This document shows, in pieces, positions 42,770 to 51,697 of a DNA stretch of 64,000 nt. Made by a program: the position numbers and the translations under genes. The stretch's first letter is position 1; each line of letters starts with the position of its first letter. The DNA is from FEN-1219 sp963817615. Its GTDB lineage: Bacteria > Pseudomonadota > Gammaproteobacteria > Steroidobacterales > Rariloculaceae. The stretch is taken from positions 1,364,001 through 1,428,000 of the forward strand of contig CAWFPH010000002.1 in assembly GCA_963817615.1 (NCBI GenBank), read 5' to 3'. The notes under the pieces were generated by a model, which saw only the letters and a list, made by a program, of their open reading frames with translations, did no database searches and was not told the DNA's origin.

Positions 42770-43747
42770 ATGCCGATAAAGCGCCGCCGCGCTCGGGCCG
42801 TCGCGGCGGTGCGGCGTACGCGCGGCGCGCGCTGGTCGCTCGCGATTCACGGCGGTGCGAGCACCGCGCGCGAGGATCGGCTCGATCCGGCGCGCGCAGA
42901 GGCCGTCGCCGCGGCGCTCGAGCAGGTGCTGACCGCCGGCGCGAAGTTGCTCGCGTCCGGCGCACCGAGCCTCGACGCCGTGGAGGATGCCGTGCGGCGG
43001 CTCGAGGACTCGCCGCTGTTCAACGCGGGCAAGGGTGCGGTGGCGAATTCGCACGGCGACCACGAGCTCGAGGCCGCGATCATGGACGGCCACACGCTCG
43101 GAGCCGGCGCGGTCGCGAACGTGCGCGGCGTGAAGAATCCCGTGACGCTCGCGCGTTGGGTCATGGAGCGGACACCGCACGTGTTCCTCGCGGGTGACGG
43201 TGCGGTCGCGTTCGCGAAGGCGGAGGGCATGGAGCTCGTTGCGCCGGACTATTTCTGGACCGAGCAGCGCTGGGCGTCGTTCAAGGAGTCGCGGCGCGCG
43301 GGAGCCGCGCGGCCGTCGTCGGAGCAGGGCACCGTGGGTGCGGTGGCGCTCGATCGCTACGGCAATCTCGCGGCGGCCACGTCGACCGGCGGCATGACGA
43401 ACAAGCTTCCGGGCCGCATCGGCGACTCGTCGGTCATCGGCGCGGGCACCTATGCGAGCAACGCTTCGTGCGCGGTTTCGTGCACCGGGCATGGCGAATA
43501 TTTCCTGCGCACGGTCGCCGCGCGCGACATCTGCGCGCGCGTCGAGCTCGCGGGCGAGGACGCACGGGCCGCCGCACAGGCCGTGATCGGCCGGCGCATC
43601 GGACGGCTCGGCGGCCGCGGCGGCGCGATCGTGATCGATCGGCGCGGCACCGTCGCTTCGGTGTGCAATGCCGAGGTCATGTACCGCGGCGCCGTAACCC
43701 ACAACGCGCCCGCGCGGTTCGCGATGCTGCGGCGCGAGGAACTGTAA
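42770..43747 (+). CDS. Isoaspartyl peptidase/L-asparaginase (Ntn hydrolase)
   Basis: 325 residues. The family start LAIHGGAST and FNAGKGAVANSHGDHELEAAIMDG lead to the autocleavage site GTVGAVALD, where Thr about 188 becomes the new N-terminal nucleophile. STGGMTNKLPGRIGDSSVIGAG lines the pocket. It removes beta-aspartyl residues from peptides and may hydrolyse asparagine. There is no signal peptide, so cytosolic. The start could also be internal, since the first 20 residues are basic and not conserved. Confidence 0.9.
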   Translation: MPIKRRRARAVAAVRRTRGARWSLAIHGGASTAREDRLDPARAEAVAAALEQVLTAGAKLLASGAPSLDAVEDAVRRLEDSPLFNAGKGAVANSHGDHELEAAIMDGHTLGAGAVANVRGVKNPVTLARWVMERTPHVFLAGDGAVAFAKAEGMELVAPDYFWTEQRWASFKESRRAGAARPSSEQGTVGAVALDRYGNLAAATSTGGMTNKLPGRIGDSSVIGAGTYASNASCAVSCTGHGEYFLRTVAARDICARVELAGEDARAAAQAVIGRRIGRLGGRGGAIVIDRRGTVASVCNAEVMYRGAVTHNAPARFAMLRREEL

Positions 43748-43777
43748 ACGCTCGTGATTTTGGGAAGGGGGATCGCG

Positions 43778-45790
43778 ATGTCAGTGAAGCTCACCGTAGC
43801 GCTCGTCGGAGCCGCGCTTGCGGCGGTCGCGTGCTCGCGCTCGCCGAGCACGACCGCGTCGAGCGCGCCGTCCGCACCGGCTGCGGCGACGCCGACCGCC
43901 GCCACCTCCGCCGCAGCGTCGGCGGCCGCGGCAACCGCGCCGGGCGGCCCTGCAGAGGTCGATTGGCCGATCTACGGCGGCAACCTCGCGGCGCAGCGCT
44001 ACTCGGCGCTCGATCAGATCAACCGCGGCAACGTCGCGCGGCTCAAGGTCGCGTGGCGCTTCAGCACGGGCAACTATGGCCCGAAACCCGAGCAGCGCAA
44101 CGAGACCACGCCGCTCATGATCGGCGGCGTGCTGTATACGACCGTCGGCGTCACGCGCAATGCGGTCGCGATCGACCCGAAGACGGGCGAGACGCTCTGG
44201 GTCTGGCGCCCGAACGACGGCGACGAGCGTTATGCGGCCGCGCCGCGCAAGACCTCGGGCCGCGGCCTCTCGTACTGGACCGATCACGCGGGGCACGAGC
44301 GGCTGTTCGTCGTGACGCCGGGGTTCTATCTGGTCGCGCTCGATCCGGGCACCGGCCGCCAGGTGCCGGGCTTCGGCGAGAACGGCAGCGTCGATCTCAT
44401 GGTCGGCGTGCGCGGCGAGGTCACGAAGAAGACGAGCATCGGCAACAGCTCGCCGGCGCTCGTGGTCGGCGACGTCGTGATCGTCGGCCCCGCGCACGAC
44501 GTCGCGATGCGCCCGCCGTCGAAGGCGAACTTGAAGGGCGACGTGCGCGGCTACGACGTGCGCACCGGCAAGCTGCTCTGGACGTTCCACACGATCCCGA
44601 TGCGCGGCGAGCCGGGCTACGATACGTGGCTCGACGGCTCGGCCGAGTACACCGGCAACGCGGGCGTCTGGGCGCCGATGTCGGCCGACCTCGATCTCGG
44701 CTACGTGTACTTGCCGGTCGAGGCACCGCTGTCCGACCGCTACGGCGGCGAGCGTCCCGGCAACAATCTGTACGGCAACAGCCTCGTGTGCGTCGACGCG
44801 AAGACGGGCGCGATCGTCTGGCACTTCCAGATGATCCATCACGACATCTGGGACTGGGACAACATGACCGCGCCCGTGCTCATGGATCTCGTCGTCGACG
44901 GCAAGCCCGTCAAAGCCGTCGCGCAGATCACGAAGCAGGCGTGGGTCTACACGTTCGACCGCACGACCGGCAAACCGATCTGGCCGATCGAGGAGCGGCC
45001 GGTCAAGGCGTCGGACGTGCCGGGCGAGCGCACGTCGCCGACGCAGCCGTTCCCGACGAAGCCGCCCGCGTTCGACCGGCAAGGCGTGACCGTCGACGAT
45101 CTGATCGACTTCACGCCGGCGCTGCGCGCAGAGGCGATCGAAGGCACGAAGATTTTCCGCATGGGCCCGATCTTCACGCCGCCGTCGCTCGCCGACGCGC
45201 CCGACGGCACGCACGGCACGCTCACGCTGCCGAGCGCGATCGGCGGCGCGAATTGGGAAGGCGGCTCGTTCGATCCGGAGACGAACGTGCTGTACGTCGG
45301 CTCGTTCACGAATCCGAGCGCGATGGCGCTCGTGGCGGATCCGAAGTTCTCGGACATCCGCTACATCTCGGGCGGCGGCGCGGAGCTCCCGTGGCTGCAC
45401 GGCTTACCGCTCGTGAAGCCGCCGTACGGCCGGATCACCGCCATCGATATGAACAAGGGCGAGTTCCTCTGGCAGGTCCCGAACGGACCGACGCCGAAGG
45501 AGATTGCCGAGAATCCAGCGCTCAAAGGCATCGATCTGCCGCCGACCGGTCGCATGACGCGGGCCGTGACGCTCGTGACGAAAACGTTGCTGTTCACGGC
45601 GGAAGGCTGGGGCGGCAGCCCCGTGCTACGCGCGCACGACAAGGCGACCGGGGACGTCCTCGCGGAGATCCCGCTGCCGGGCGGCGTCGGCGGCTTGCCG
45701 ATGACCTACGAGATCGATGGCGAGCAGTTCATCGTCGTGAGTGTCGCGGGCGAGCATGGCGCGGAGCTCGTAGCGCTCGCGCTCGAGTGA
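43778..45790 (+). CDS. PQQ-dependent dehydrogenase (quinoprotein) lipoprotein
   Basis: 670 residues. A lipoprotein-like signal ends AALAAVAC, followed by a long Ala/Ser/Thr/Pro linker to about residue 62. The eight-bladed quinoprotein propeller begins DWPIYGGNLAAQRYSALDQIN. It contains the docking and PQQ-region stretches TTVGVTRNAVAIDPKTG, VWHFQMIHHDIWDWDNMTAP and GGANWEGGSFDPETNVLYVG. It probably oxidises an alcohol or sugar at the outer face of a membrane. ATG 43778 with GGGAAGGGGG upstream is preferred over an upstream GTG. A diheme cytochrome c gene about 1.5 kb away could accept the electrons. Confidence 0.9.
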   Translation: MSVKLTVALVGAALAAVACSRSPSTTASSAPSAPAAATPTAATSAAASAAAATAPGGPAEVDWPIYGGNLAAQRYSALDQINRGNVARLKVAWRFSTGNYGPKPEQRNETTPLMIGGVLYTTVGVTRNAVAIDPKTGETLWVWRPNDGDERYAAAPRKTSGRGLSYWTDHAGHERLFVVTPGFYLVALDPGTGRQVPGFGENGSVDLMVGVRGEVTKKTSIGNSSPALVVGDVVIVGPAHDVAMRPPSKANLKGDVRGYDVRTGKLLWTFHTIPMRGEPGYDTWLDGSAEYTGNAGVWAPMSADLDLGYVYLPVEAPLSDRYGGERPGNNLYGNSLVCVDAKTGAIVWHFQMIHHDIWDWDNMTAPVLMDLVVDGKPVKAVAQITKQAWVYTFDRTTGKPIWPIEERPVKASDVPGERTSPTQPFPTKPPAFDRQGVTVDDLIDFTPALRAEAIEGTKIFRMGPIFTPPSLADAPDGTHGTLTLPSAIGGANWEGGSFDPETNVLYVGSFTNPSAMALVADPKFSDIRYISGGGAELPWLHGLPLVKPPYGRITAIDMNKGEFLWQVPNGPTPKEIAENPALKGIDLPPTGRMTRAVTLVTKTLLFTAEGWGGSPVLRAHDKATGDVLAEIPLPGGVGGLPMTYEIDGEQFIVVSVAGEHGAELVALALE

Positions 45791-45862
45791 GTGCGGCGGC
45801 GCCGGGCGGGTCGCCTGCGGCGCGCCGCAGCGCGCTCGCCGCGCAGCGGCAAGGCGGCCGGC

Positions 45863-46459
45863 TCACTTGTCGGCCGTGTTGGGTGCCGTCGTGCTGCGGT
45901 GGGCGGGGAGCTTGTCGGCGTACTGCGCGTCGCGCAATGTCGCGAACTCGATGAACGCGCCGAGCAGCTCGGGATGCTTCGCGAGCAACGCGTTCCAGTC
46001 TTTCAACAGCAGCGATTCCTGGTAGGCCTTGTAGCCGTAGGCGGCCTCGGGAGCGGCCGAGTAACCTCCCTGCAGTCCCGTCAGAAGGTCCTGTGCGTAC
46101 TGCTGATCGGCCGTGCGCGCGTAGTTCGGCTTGCAGACGCGCTCCTTGATGTTCGACGCGTAGCGCTTCTCGAGATAGCAATGGATGTCGAGCTCGTCGG
46201 AGGCATTGATCGAGTTGTAGATCGCGTAGAGTCGGTCTTGGGCGCGGACGAGCGCGGCTCGGATCGCGGCGCGATTCTTGGCCCTGACGATGATCTCGTC
46301 GCCGACGTCCGGCGGCGCGGTCGCGGCCGAGTCGGCTGCCGCGGCGTCGCCGCGCGACGGAGCTTCGGCGAACGCGGCGGCGCCGGCAAGGTAGATCGCG
46401 ACCGCGGCGGCGTAGGCGACCGATCGGACCGAACGGCGGGTGCTGTCAGCGGTGCACAT
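45863..46459 (-). CDS. Exported protein of unknown function, tandem paralogue B
   Basis: 198 residues with a signal peptide (RSVAYAAAVAIYLAGAAAFA). It shares with the adjacent gene the block PPDVGDEIIV-x-AKNRAAIRAAL, YAIYNSINASDELDIHC and RVCKP, so the two conserved Cys probably form a disulfide. I recognise this DIHC...RVC pattern from uncharacterised secreted proteins of related bacteria. ATG 46459 has AAGGAG 8 bases upstream, and its start overlaps the stop of the preceding gene by 14 bp. Confidence 0.75.
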   Translation of the reverse strand: MCTADSTRRSVRSVAYAAAVAIYLAGAAAFAEAPSRGDAAAADSAATAPPDVGDEIIVRAKNRAAIRAALVRAQDRLYAIYNSINASDELDIHCYLEKRYASNIKERVCKPNYARTADQQYAQDLLTGLQGGYSAAPEAAYGYKAYQESLLLKDWNALLAKHPELLGAFIEFATLRDAQYADKLPAHRSTTAPNTADK

Positions 46460-46970
46460 CGTGCTCGCTCCTTTTGCCATGGGAGAGGGACGCCGGCTCG
46501 TTCACCGCTTTGAGCAGCGCTTCGACTCTCATCTGCGCGCCGAGCAGCTCAGGGTGGTCGTGCAGCAGCCCTTCCCAGTCTTTGCGCAGGGCTGCGGCCT
46601 TGCTGTGTTCCTCGGCGACGAACTCCTGCGAGTTCGGCCCCATCTCGCCGCGGACGCCCTCCAGCGCCGCGCGCGCGATGTGCTCGTCGTCGTGATGCAC
46701 GAAGCTCGGCTCGCACACACGCTCCAGTATTCTCGAGTGATAACGCCGCTGCTCGCGGCAATGGATGTCGAAATCATCCGAGGCGTTGATCGAGTTGTAG
46801 ATCTCGTACATGCGGTCTTCCGCGCGTATCAATGCCGCTTGGATCGCGGCACGTGTTTTTCCGGTGACGATCACCTCGTCGCCGACATCGGGCGGCGCAG
46901 AGGAGGTCGAGGCCGGCTCATCGGCGGCGCTCGTGCGCGCCGCTATGCAAAGCACGGCGGCGGTCAGCAT
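46446..46970 (-). CDS. Exported protein of unknown function, tandem paralogue A
   Basis: 174 residues with a short signal peptide (MLTAAVLCIAARTSA). The conserved block reads PPDVGDEVIVTGKTRAAIQ, then YEIYNSINASDDFDIHC and RVCEPSF. HPELLGAQMRVEALL near the end matches HPELLGAFIEFATL in the neighbour. Clearly a tandem duplicate of the gene at 45863, which it overlaps. A longer hydrophobic stretch continues in frame upstream but has no start codon that I can find, so the N-terminus is uncertain. Confidence 0.72.
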   Translation of the reverse strand: MLTAAVLCIAARTSAADEPASTSSAPPDVGDEVIVTGKTRAAIQAALIRAEDRMYEIYNSINASDDFDIHCREQRRYHSRILERVCEPSFVHHDDEHIARAALEGVRGEMGPNSQEFVAEEHSKAAALRKDWEGLLHDHPELLGAQMRVEALLKAVNEPASLSHGKRSEHDVHR

Positions 46971-47168
46971 CGCGATGCTCGCCGCGAAGCCCGCTGAGCG
47001 GCGCGGGTGGGTCGGACCCGCGGGCGGGCGGCGGCCTCTAGGCAGATTGCGGGCGAGAGCTTCGCGAGCCGCAAGCGCCGAACATCACGATCTCCGTGGG
47101 GTACCGTCGTTTCGAATATATTCGCGGCCTTGCGAAAGCACAAACGCCGGTGAGCGCCCCCAAACGAG

Positions 47169-47196
47169 AACGGCGCGCCGTCACCGGCGCGCCGTT
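47169..47196 (-). terminator. Palindromic GC hairpin after the cytochrome c gene
   Basis: A perfect 12-bp stem (47169-47180 with 47185-47196, four-base loop), 37 bases past the minus-strand stop at 47233. Read on the minus strand it is followed by CTCGTTT. It separates the cytochrome gene from the paralogous pair. Confidence 0.6.
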
Positions 47197-47232
47197 TCGT
47201 GTCGCTTCCGCCGGCGGTCTTCGACCGCGCGG

Positions 47233-48222
47233 CTACTGTTCCTTCGGCGCCTCGGCCGGCCCGAGTGCCGGGATCGACCGAAGATAGGCGATGATCGCGT
47301 CGAGATCGCTGTCCCTGATGTTCTTGTACAGGCCGAACGGCATGAACGGGAGCAGCTTACGCCCGTCGCGGCTCACGCCCGTTCGGATCGCGGTCTTGAT
47401 CTCGTCGTCCGTCCACTTGCCGAGGCCTACGTTGGGATCCGGCGTGAGGTTCGCGGAGACCGCGGCCCAGGTGTAGCCGAACGGCATGGCGTAGACGTTG
47501 CCGCCCCGGCCGAGCTGCTTCATGTCGATCGCGCCGTTCACGTAAGTCGTATGGCAGTCCATGCAATGGCCGATCGGGCCCGCGAGGTACTCGCCGTATT
47601 TGACGGGATCGTCCTTCGAAACCGGCGGGATGAAGCCGACCGGCGGATTCGGCATCAGCGGGATCTGATACGTGCTCGGCGGCACCTCGTTGTGGATCGC
47701 CGGCACGGTCTTGATGAACGCCGCAATCGAATGCGCGTCGTAGTCCGACATGCCCTTATAGAACACGAACGACATCGGCGGGCCGAGCACGCGGCCGTCG
47801 GGACGCACGGCCTCGCGAATCGCCTTCACGATGTCGTCTTCCGACCACGAGCCGATCCCGGTCTCCATGTCGGGCGTGATATTGCGCGCGTACGCGGTGA
47901 ATACGGGCTCCTTGATGACGAACTCGCCGGCGTACGACTTGTCCGGATCGAGCGAGCCGTCCGGCAGGTGCGGCGTGTGGCAGTTGCCGCAGCCCGCGAT
48001 GGTCTCGACCAGGTATTTGCCGTGCGCGAGCATTTCGGCGCGGTCGCCGGTTGCTGCGGCCTGCGGCTGCGCGGCCGCGGGAGCCGGAGCTTGTGAAGCA
48101 GCCGGCGGGTTGCTGGGCGGGCTGCTTGGTGCGCTCGCTTGCTGCCCGCATGCCGACAAGCCGCCGATCACCGTGACGAGCGCCCACGTCTGCGCGGCGG
48201 CGCGAATTCCCCCTCTGATCAC
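47233..48222 (-). CDS. Diheme c-type cytochrome lipoprotein
   Basis: 329 residues from GTG 48222 (GGGGAGAA upstream). A lipoprotein-like signal ends GGLSAC and an Ala/Pro/Gln linker runs to about residue 55. Two cytochrome domains follow with haem sites CGNCH and CMDCH. Met ligand candidates lie in LGPPMSFVFY and LLPFMPFGLY. The layout matches the cytochrome subunits of alcohol/aldehyde dehydrogenases, which take electrons from a quinoprotein. The PQQ dehydrogenase at 43778 is a natural partner but is on the other strand and not adjacent. Confidence 0.88.
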   Translation of the reverse strand: MIRGGIRAAAQTWALVTVIGGLSACGQQASAPSSPPSNPPAASQAPAPAAAQPQAAATGDRAEMLAHGKYLVETIAGCGNCHTPHLPDGSLDPDKSYAGEFVIKEPVFTAYARNITPDMETGIGSWSEDDIVKAIREAVRPDGRVLGPPMSFVFYKGMSDYDAHSIAAFIKTVPAIHNEVPPSTYQIPLMPNPPVGFIPPVSKDDPVKYGEYLAGPIGHCMDCHTTYVNGAIDMKQLGRGGNVYAMPFGYTWAAVSANLTPDPNVGLGKWTDDEIKTAIRTGVSRDGRKLLPFMPFGLYKNIRDSDLDAIIAYLRSIPALGPAEAPKEQ

Positions 48223-48427
48223 TTCTTTGTTCTCCCCGAGAATGGTGGTCCGAAGTCCCGGCCAAAGCATACGCCAAAATCGCGTTCGGCCGAACACGTG
48301 GGACGGACGCCGCGATGCGGTTGCCCGCGCGACGGTCGGTCGCGCGGCCGCCGGCGCCCGATCTCGGCGCACGATCCGGCCGGCGCGCGAGTTTCTCAAG
48401 CAAAAGAAGCCACTTAAAGGTCGTTTA

Positions 48428-48438
48428 TTAACGGTTAA
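48428..48438. promoter_or_regulatory. AT-rich palindrome upstream of the tethered regulator
   Basis: TTAACGGTTAA is a perfect 5+1+5 dyad within an AT-rich island (about 48400-48460), 54 bp before the ATG at 48492. A possible autoregulatory site or promoter region; inferred only from symmetry and composition. Confidence 0.3.
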
Positions 48439-48491
48439 AACTCGGCTAACGTTGCGGACTTGGGGTATCGCCCCGCCGCGGTTCGTGTCGA

Positions 48492-49787
48492 ATGGATCCA
48501 CAGCCGGAGCTTCTCCGCGAGCAAGCGCGCCGCATCGAGCGCAGCGGCGCGTTGGGGCGTTCGCGCTCGTATACGCGCTTGCTCGACTTTCTCGTCGAAT
48601 GCTCGTTGAAGGGCCGCACGCCGAAAGAGCTCGAGATCGCCATGCAGGTGTTCGGCAAGGGCGCCGATTTCGATCCGAGCCAGGATTCGATGGTGCGGGT
48701 CTACGCGCACAACCTGCGCCAAAAGCTCGATCATTACTATGCGACCGACGGCCGCGGCGAACCTCAGCAGCTGTCGCTGCTGCGCGGCGAGTATCGGGTG
48801 GCGCTTGCTTCGCAGGAGGAGCCGCCCGCGGCCGATCCGCCCGCGGCTGCGTCGCCGCCGGCGGTCGCGCCCGCACCGGCGCCGGCGCGGCGCGGCTGGC
48901 TCGCGCTTGCCGCCGTTGCGTTGCTCGCCGTCGGCATACTGCTCGGCGCGGCGGTCGCCGCCCGGCGGGTGCCCGTTCCGAGCCCGGCACAGCAGGTTGC
49001 GGCATCGCCCGTCTGGCATTCGCTGTTCGACGACGACTTGCCGATCCTCGTGGTCGTCGGCGACTACTACATTTTCGGCGAGGTCGATTCCCACGGCGAG
49101 GTCAATCGCCTGGTGCGCGACTTCTCGGTGAACTCGAGCAAGGATCTCGACGAGCTCCTGATGTATCAGCCGGACCTGCTCGGCAAATACATGGATCTCG
49201 ATCTCACCTACTTGCCGCGCGGCAGCGCCTTCGCGCTGGTCGACTTGCTCAAAGTGCTGTACGCGGGAGACAAGCCCGTGCGGGTCGTGTCGATGTCGGA
49301 GCTCAACGCCGCGGATCTGAAGAGCAACCATATCGTCTATGTCGGCTACCTGAGCGCGCTCGACAAGCTCGAGGATTTCGTGTTCGCGTCGTCGCGGCTC
49401 GCGGTCGGTTATACCTACGACGAGCTGCGCAATACCGACACCGGCGAGATGTACGCGAGCGAAGCCGGTATGCCCGAGACGCATCGCAACTACCGCGACT
49501 ACGCGTTCATCTCGATGTTCCCGGGTCCCGGCGGCAACCAGTTCATGATCATCGCAGGCACGCGGGATGCCGGCATGATGCAAGCCGCGCACGCGCTGTC
49601 GGATCCGATGTTCGTGAAGAGCGTCGAGCAGAACCGCCCGGATGCCAAGGACGGCGGCGCCCCCGCGTTCGAAATGCTCTACGAGGTCACCGGCTACGCG
49701 CGAACGAACCTCGATGCGCGGCTCGTCCACACCGCGAAGCTCGACTACCAGGAGATCTGGGGCGCCAAGCAGCTGCCGCAGGAGTAG
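48492..49787 (+). CDS. Membrane-tethered winged-helix regulator with a C-terminal periplasmic domain
   Basis: 431 residues. The N-terminal about 100 residues carry the DNA-binding-like pattern GRTPKELEIAMQVFGKGADF, DSMVRVYAHNLRQKLDHYY and LLRGEYRV. That pattern is typical of an OmpR/CadC-like module seen on many membrane proteins. A Pro/Ala linker and one transmembrane helix (WLALAAVALLAVGILLGAAVAA, about 137-158) lead to a periplasmic domain of about 260 residues that I do not recognise (PILVVVGDYYIFGEVD, GGNQFMIIAGTRDAGMMQ). CadC-like proteins couple periplasmic sensing directly to transcription. The target is unknown. Confidence 0.78.
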   Translation: MDPQPELLREQARRIERSGALGRSRSYTRLLDFLVECSLKGRTPKELEIAMQVFGKGADFDPSQDSMVRVYAHNLRQKLDHYYATDGRGEPQQLSLLRGEYRVALASQEEPPAADPPAAASPPAVAPAPAPARRGWLALAAVALLAVGILLGAAVAARRVPVPSPAQQVAASPVWHSLFDDDLPILVVVGDYYIFGEVDSHGEVNRLVRDFSVNSSKDLDELLMYQPDLLGKYMDLDLTYLPRGSAFALVDLLKVLYAGDKPVRVVSMSELNAADLKSNHIVYVGYLSALDKLEDFVFASSRLAVGYTYDELRNTDTGEMYASEAGMPETHRNYRDYAFISMFPGPGGNQFMIIAGTRDAGMMQAAHALSDPMFVKSVEQNRPDAKDGGAPAFEMLYEVTGYARTNLDARLVHTAKLDYQEIWGAKQLPQE

Positions 49788-49799
49788 GCCTCTTAGTCC

Positions 49800-50738
49800 T
49801 CATGCGGCGGGGAGGCCGATCTCCGCGAGCATGCAGCGCACGCTGCCGCCGCCGAGTCGCTCGATCGTGTCCACGGGCACGCTCACGAGGGTGCCTCGGC
49901 GCTCGAGCGCCGCGCGCCGGCGCGGGTCGAGCGAGCGCAGCGCGGCCGCCGACAGCGCGATGACGGGCCCCTTCGTGCCGCGCAGCTCGAGCAGATTGCC
50001 GGCGAATGCGTGCAGCTGCTCGAACGTGAGGTCGACGAGCTCGCGCCCGCTTGCTTCGAGCCGCGCGACCACGCGCTCGCGAGCCTCCGCAGGCACGATC
50101 GCGGGAGTGCACAGCACCGCGAGCTCCGTGCCGATCGCGAGCATCACGTTCGTGTGATAGATCGCTCGGCCTGCACGATCGACCGCTTCGAACGCGACCG
50201 TCTCGTAGCCCAGCTCGCGGCCGAACTCCGCGAGCGCCTCGGCGTGCGTGCGGGGCGAGAGCGCCGCATACGCGATGCGGTTGGCGCGGTCGAGCACAAG
50301 GCTGCCGGTGCCCTCGAGATAGAGCCCGCGCCGCTCGAGTCCGGTGAGGTCGACGACGCGCTCGAGCCGAAACCCGTGCTCGCGCGTCAGCGTGTCGAGA
50401 ATCTCGGGGCGCCGCTCGCAACGCCGGCTCGGCGCGAGCAGCGGATACAGCACGGCCGTGCCGTCGGCATGCAGGCTCAGCCAGTTGTTCGGAAACACCT
50501 CGTCGGGCGAGGAGCCGCCGCGCGCGCCGCCCCCCACTGCGATCACGCGCACGCCCGCGGCCGCGAGCGATGCGCCGAGCGCCGCGAACTCCTGCTGAGC
50601 GCGCGCGGTTGCGTCGTGGTTCGTCGGGTCGCGGGTTTGAAAGAAGTTCGAAGCCGCCGTTTCGGGATTCGCGGCGAAGCGCGAGGGGCGCACCATCAAC
50701 ACCGCCGCCGCAGTCTGCGGCTCGCGCGGACGGCTCAC
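49800..50738 (-). CDS. ctlX: CtlX-like citrulline utilisation hydrolase (amidinotransferase family)
   Basis: 312 residues. The pentein fold is recognised by MVRPSRFAANPETAASNFFQ, PDEVFPNNWLSLH (substrate Asp/Asn), GTGSLVLDR (Glu-Gly-Thr), the His in YHTNVMLAIG, and the C-terminal GGGSVRCMLAEI with the nucleophilic Cys. CtlX is a member of the arginine-deiminase superfamily linked to citrulline catabolism. GTG 50738 overlaps the upstream peptidase stop (GTGA), so the two are translationally coupled; ATG 50696 is an alternative. Confidence 0.88.
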   Translation of the reverse strand: MSRPREPQTAAAVLMVRPSRFAANPETAASNFFQTRDPTNHDATARAQQEFAALGASLAAAGVRVIAVGGGARGGSSPDEVFPNNWLSLHADGTAVLYPLLAPSRRCERRPEILDTLTREHGFRLERVVDLTGLERRGLYLEGTGSLVLDRANRIAYAALSPRTHAEALAEFGRELGYETVAFEAVDRAGRAIYHTNVMLAIGTELAVLCTPAIVPAEARERVVARLEASGRELVDLTFEQLHAFAGNLLELRGTKGPVIALSAAALRSLDPRRRAALERRGTLVSVPVDTIERLGGGSVRCMLAEIGLPAA

Positions 50739-51697
50739 GAGCAGCCGGCGGCCGTTGCGGGCGTTTGTCGCGCGCGCTCGATCGTCGCGACGGTATCGCG
50801 GATCGAGTCGTACAGCCGGTCGGTCGGCGCGACGAGCGCGAGCGCGGCGCGGGCTTCGGCAAGCGCCGCATCGCGGCAACCTTGCTCCGCGAGCACGTTC
50901 GCGAGGTTGTTGCGCGCGGCTGCATTGCGTGGCGCGATCGCGAGCAGCCGCCGGTAGAGCGCGGCCGAGTCGGAGAGATCGTGGCTCGCGAGTGCGTGCC
51001 CGGCGGCGGCGAACAGCACGAGCTCGTCGTTCGGCCAGCGCGTAAGCGCGGCGGCGAACGCCGCGGCCGCCCGCGGCGCGGGGAGCAGCGGCTCGGCGCC
51101 CGCGAGCGCCCGAACGTACAGAGCGGGCGTCGCGCTGGCCGGCAACTCCCCGGGCGTGATCGCCACGAATGCCCATTGGTGCCCCGGCGCCCAGCGGCGC
51201 AGGAATCGTGCGCGGTGCTCGATTCGCCGGCGCTTGCGGCCCGAGCGCAGGATCACGCGGTCGCGCTGCGGATCGACACCGACGACCACGGCGTAGTGCC
51301 ACATCGGCACGCGCCGCAGCCCGAAGCTTTCGAGCACCAGCACGGGTCGCCCCGCTGCGAGCTCGGCCGTGAGCGCGCCCCAGTCGGGAGTCAGCACGTA
51401 CGGGATGAGCCCATGCCGGCGCGTGGCGCCCAGCAGCTCGGCCTGCAAGCTGCCGCGCAGCCCCGCGACGTACACCTCGCTCGTGAGCGCCGCGGGGTCG
51501 GTCGCGACCCCGGCGTTCGTCAGGATCGTCGCGAGCGCCGCAGGGCCGCACTGATGCACGGTCTGCGGAAAGAACGGTACGGCCGTGAGCTCGACGGCCG
51601 TTGTCGGACCGGCTTGCGGGGGGGCGCTCGCGCAGCCGCTCGCCGCGAGCAGCGTGCAGCACGCGAGCACGGCGTTAGATTTTCTTGAAGATATCAA
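50735..51697 (-). CDS. PA2778-family C39-like cysteine peptidase lipoprotein
   Basis: 320 residues. The lipoprotein signal ends LLAASGC (Cys about 22). The C39-like domain has the catalytic Cys about 50 in VHQCGPAALATIL and His about 134 in MWHYAVVVGVD. A TPR-like helical C-terminus runs from about residue 235. The start is probably TTG 51697, overlapping the PA2779-family gene by 23 bp; it gives the basic n-region SSRK. Relatives occur beside a PA2779-like membrane protein. The substrate is unknown; bacteriocin-processing peptidases have the same fold. Confidence 0.85.
   Translation of the reverse strand: MISSRKSNAVLACCTLLAASGCASAPPQAGPTTAVELTAVPFFPQTVHQCGPAALATILTNAGVATDPAALTSEVYVAGLRGSLQAELLGATRRHGLIPYVLTPDWGALTAELAAGRPVLVLESFGLRRVPMWHYAVVVGVDPQRDRVILRSGRKRRRIEHRARFLRRWAPGHQWAFVAITPGELPASATPALYVRALAGAEPLLPAPRAAAAFAAALTRWPNDELVLFAAAGHALASHDLSDSAALYRRLLAIAPRNAAARNNLANVLAEQGCRDAALAEARAALALVAPTDRLYDSIRDTVATIERARQTPATAAGCS

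Noticed and set aside
42768..43702. Minus-strand frames over the isoaspartyl peptidase gene
   Set aside because: Arg/His-rich shadow products; the plus strand has the full Ntn-hydrolase motif set.
48223..49005. N-terminal extension of the diheme cytochrome
   Set aside because: The frame is open, but the extension is Arg/Ala-rich and antisense to the tethered regulator; the GTG at 48222 has a ribosome-binding site and opens the lipoprotein signal.
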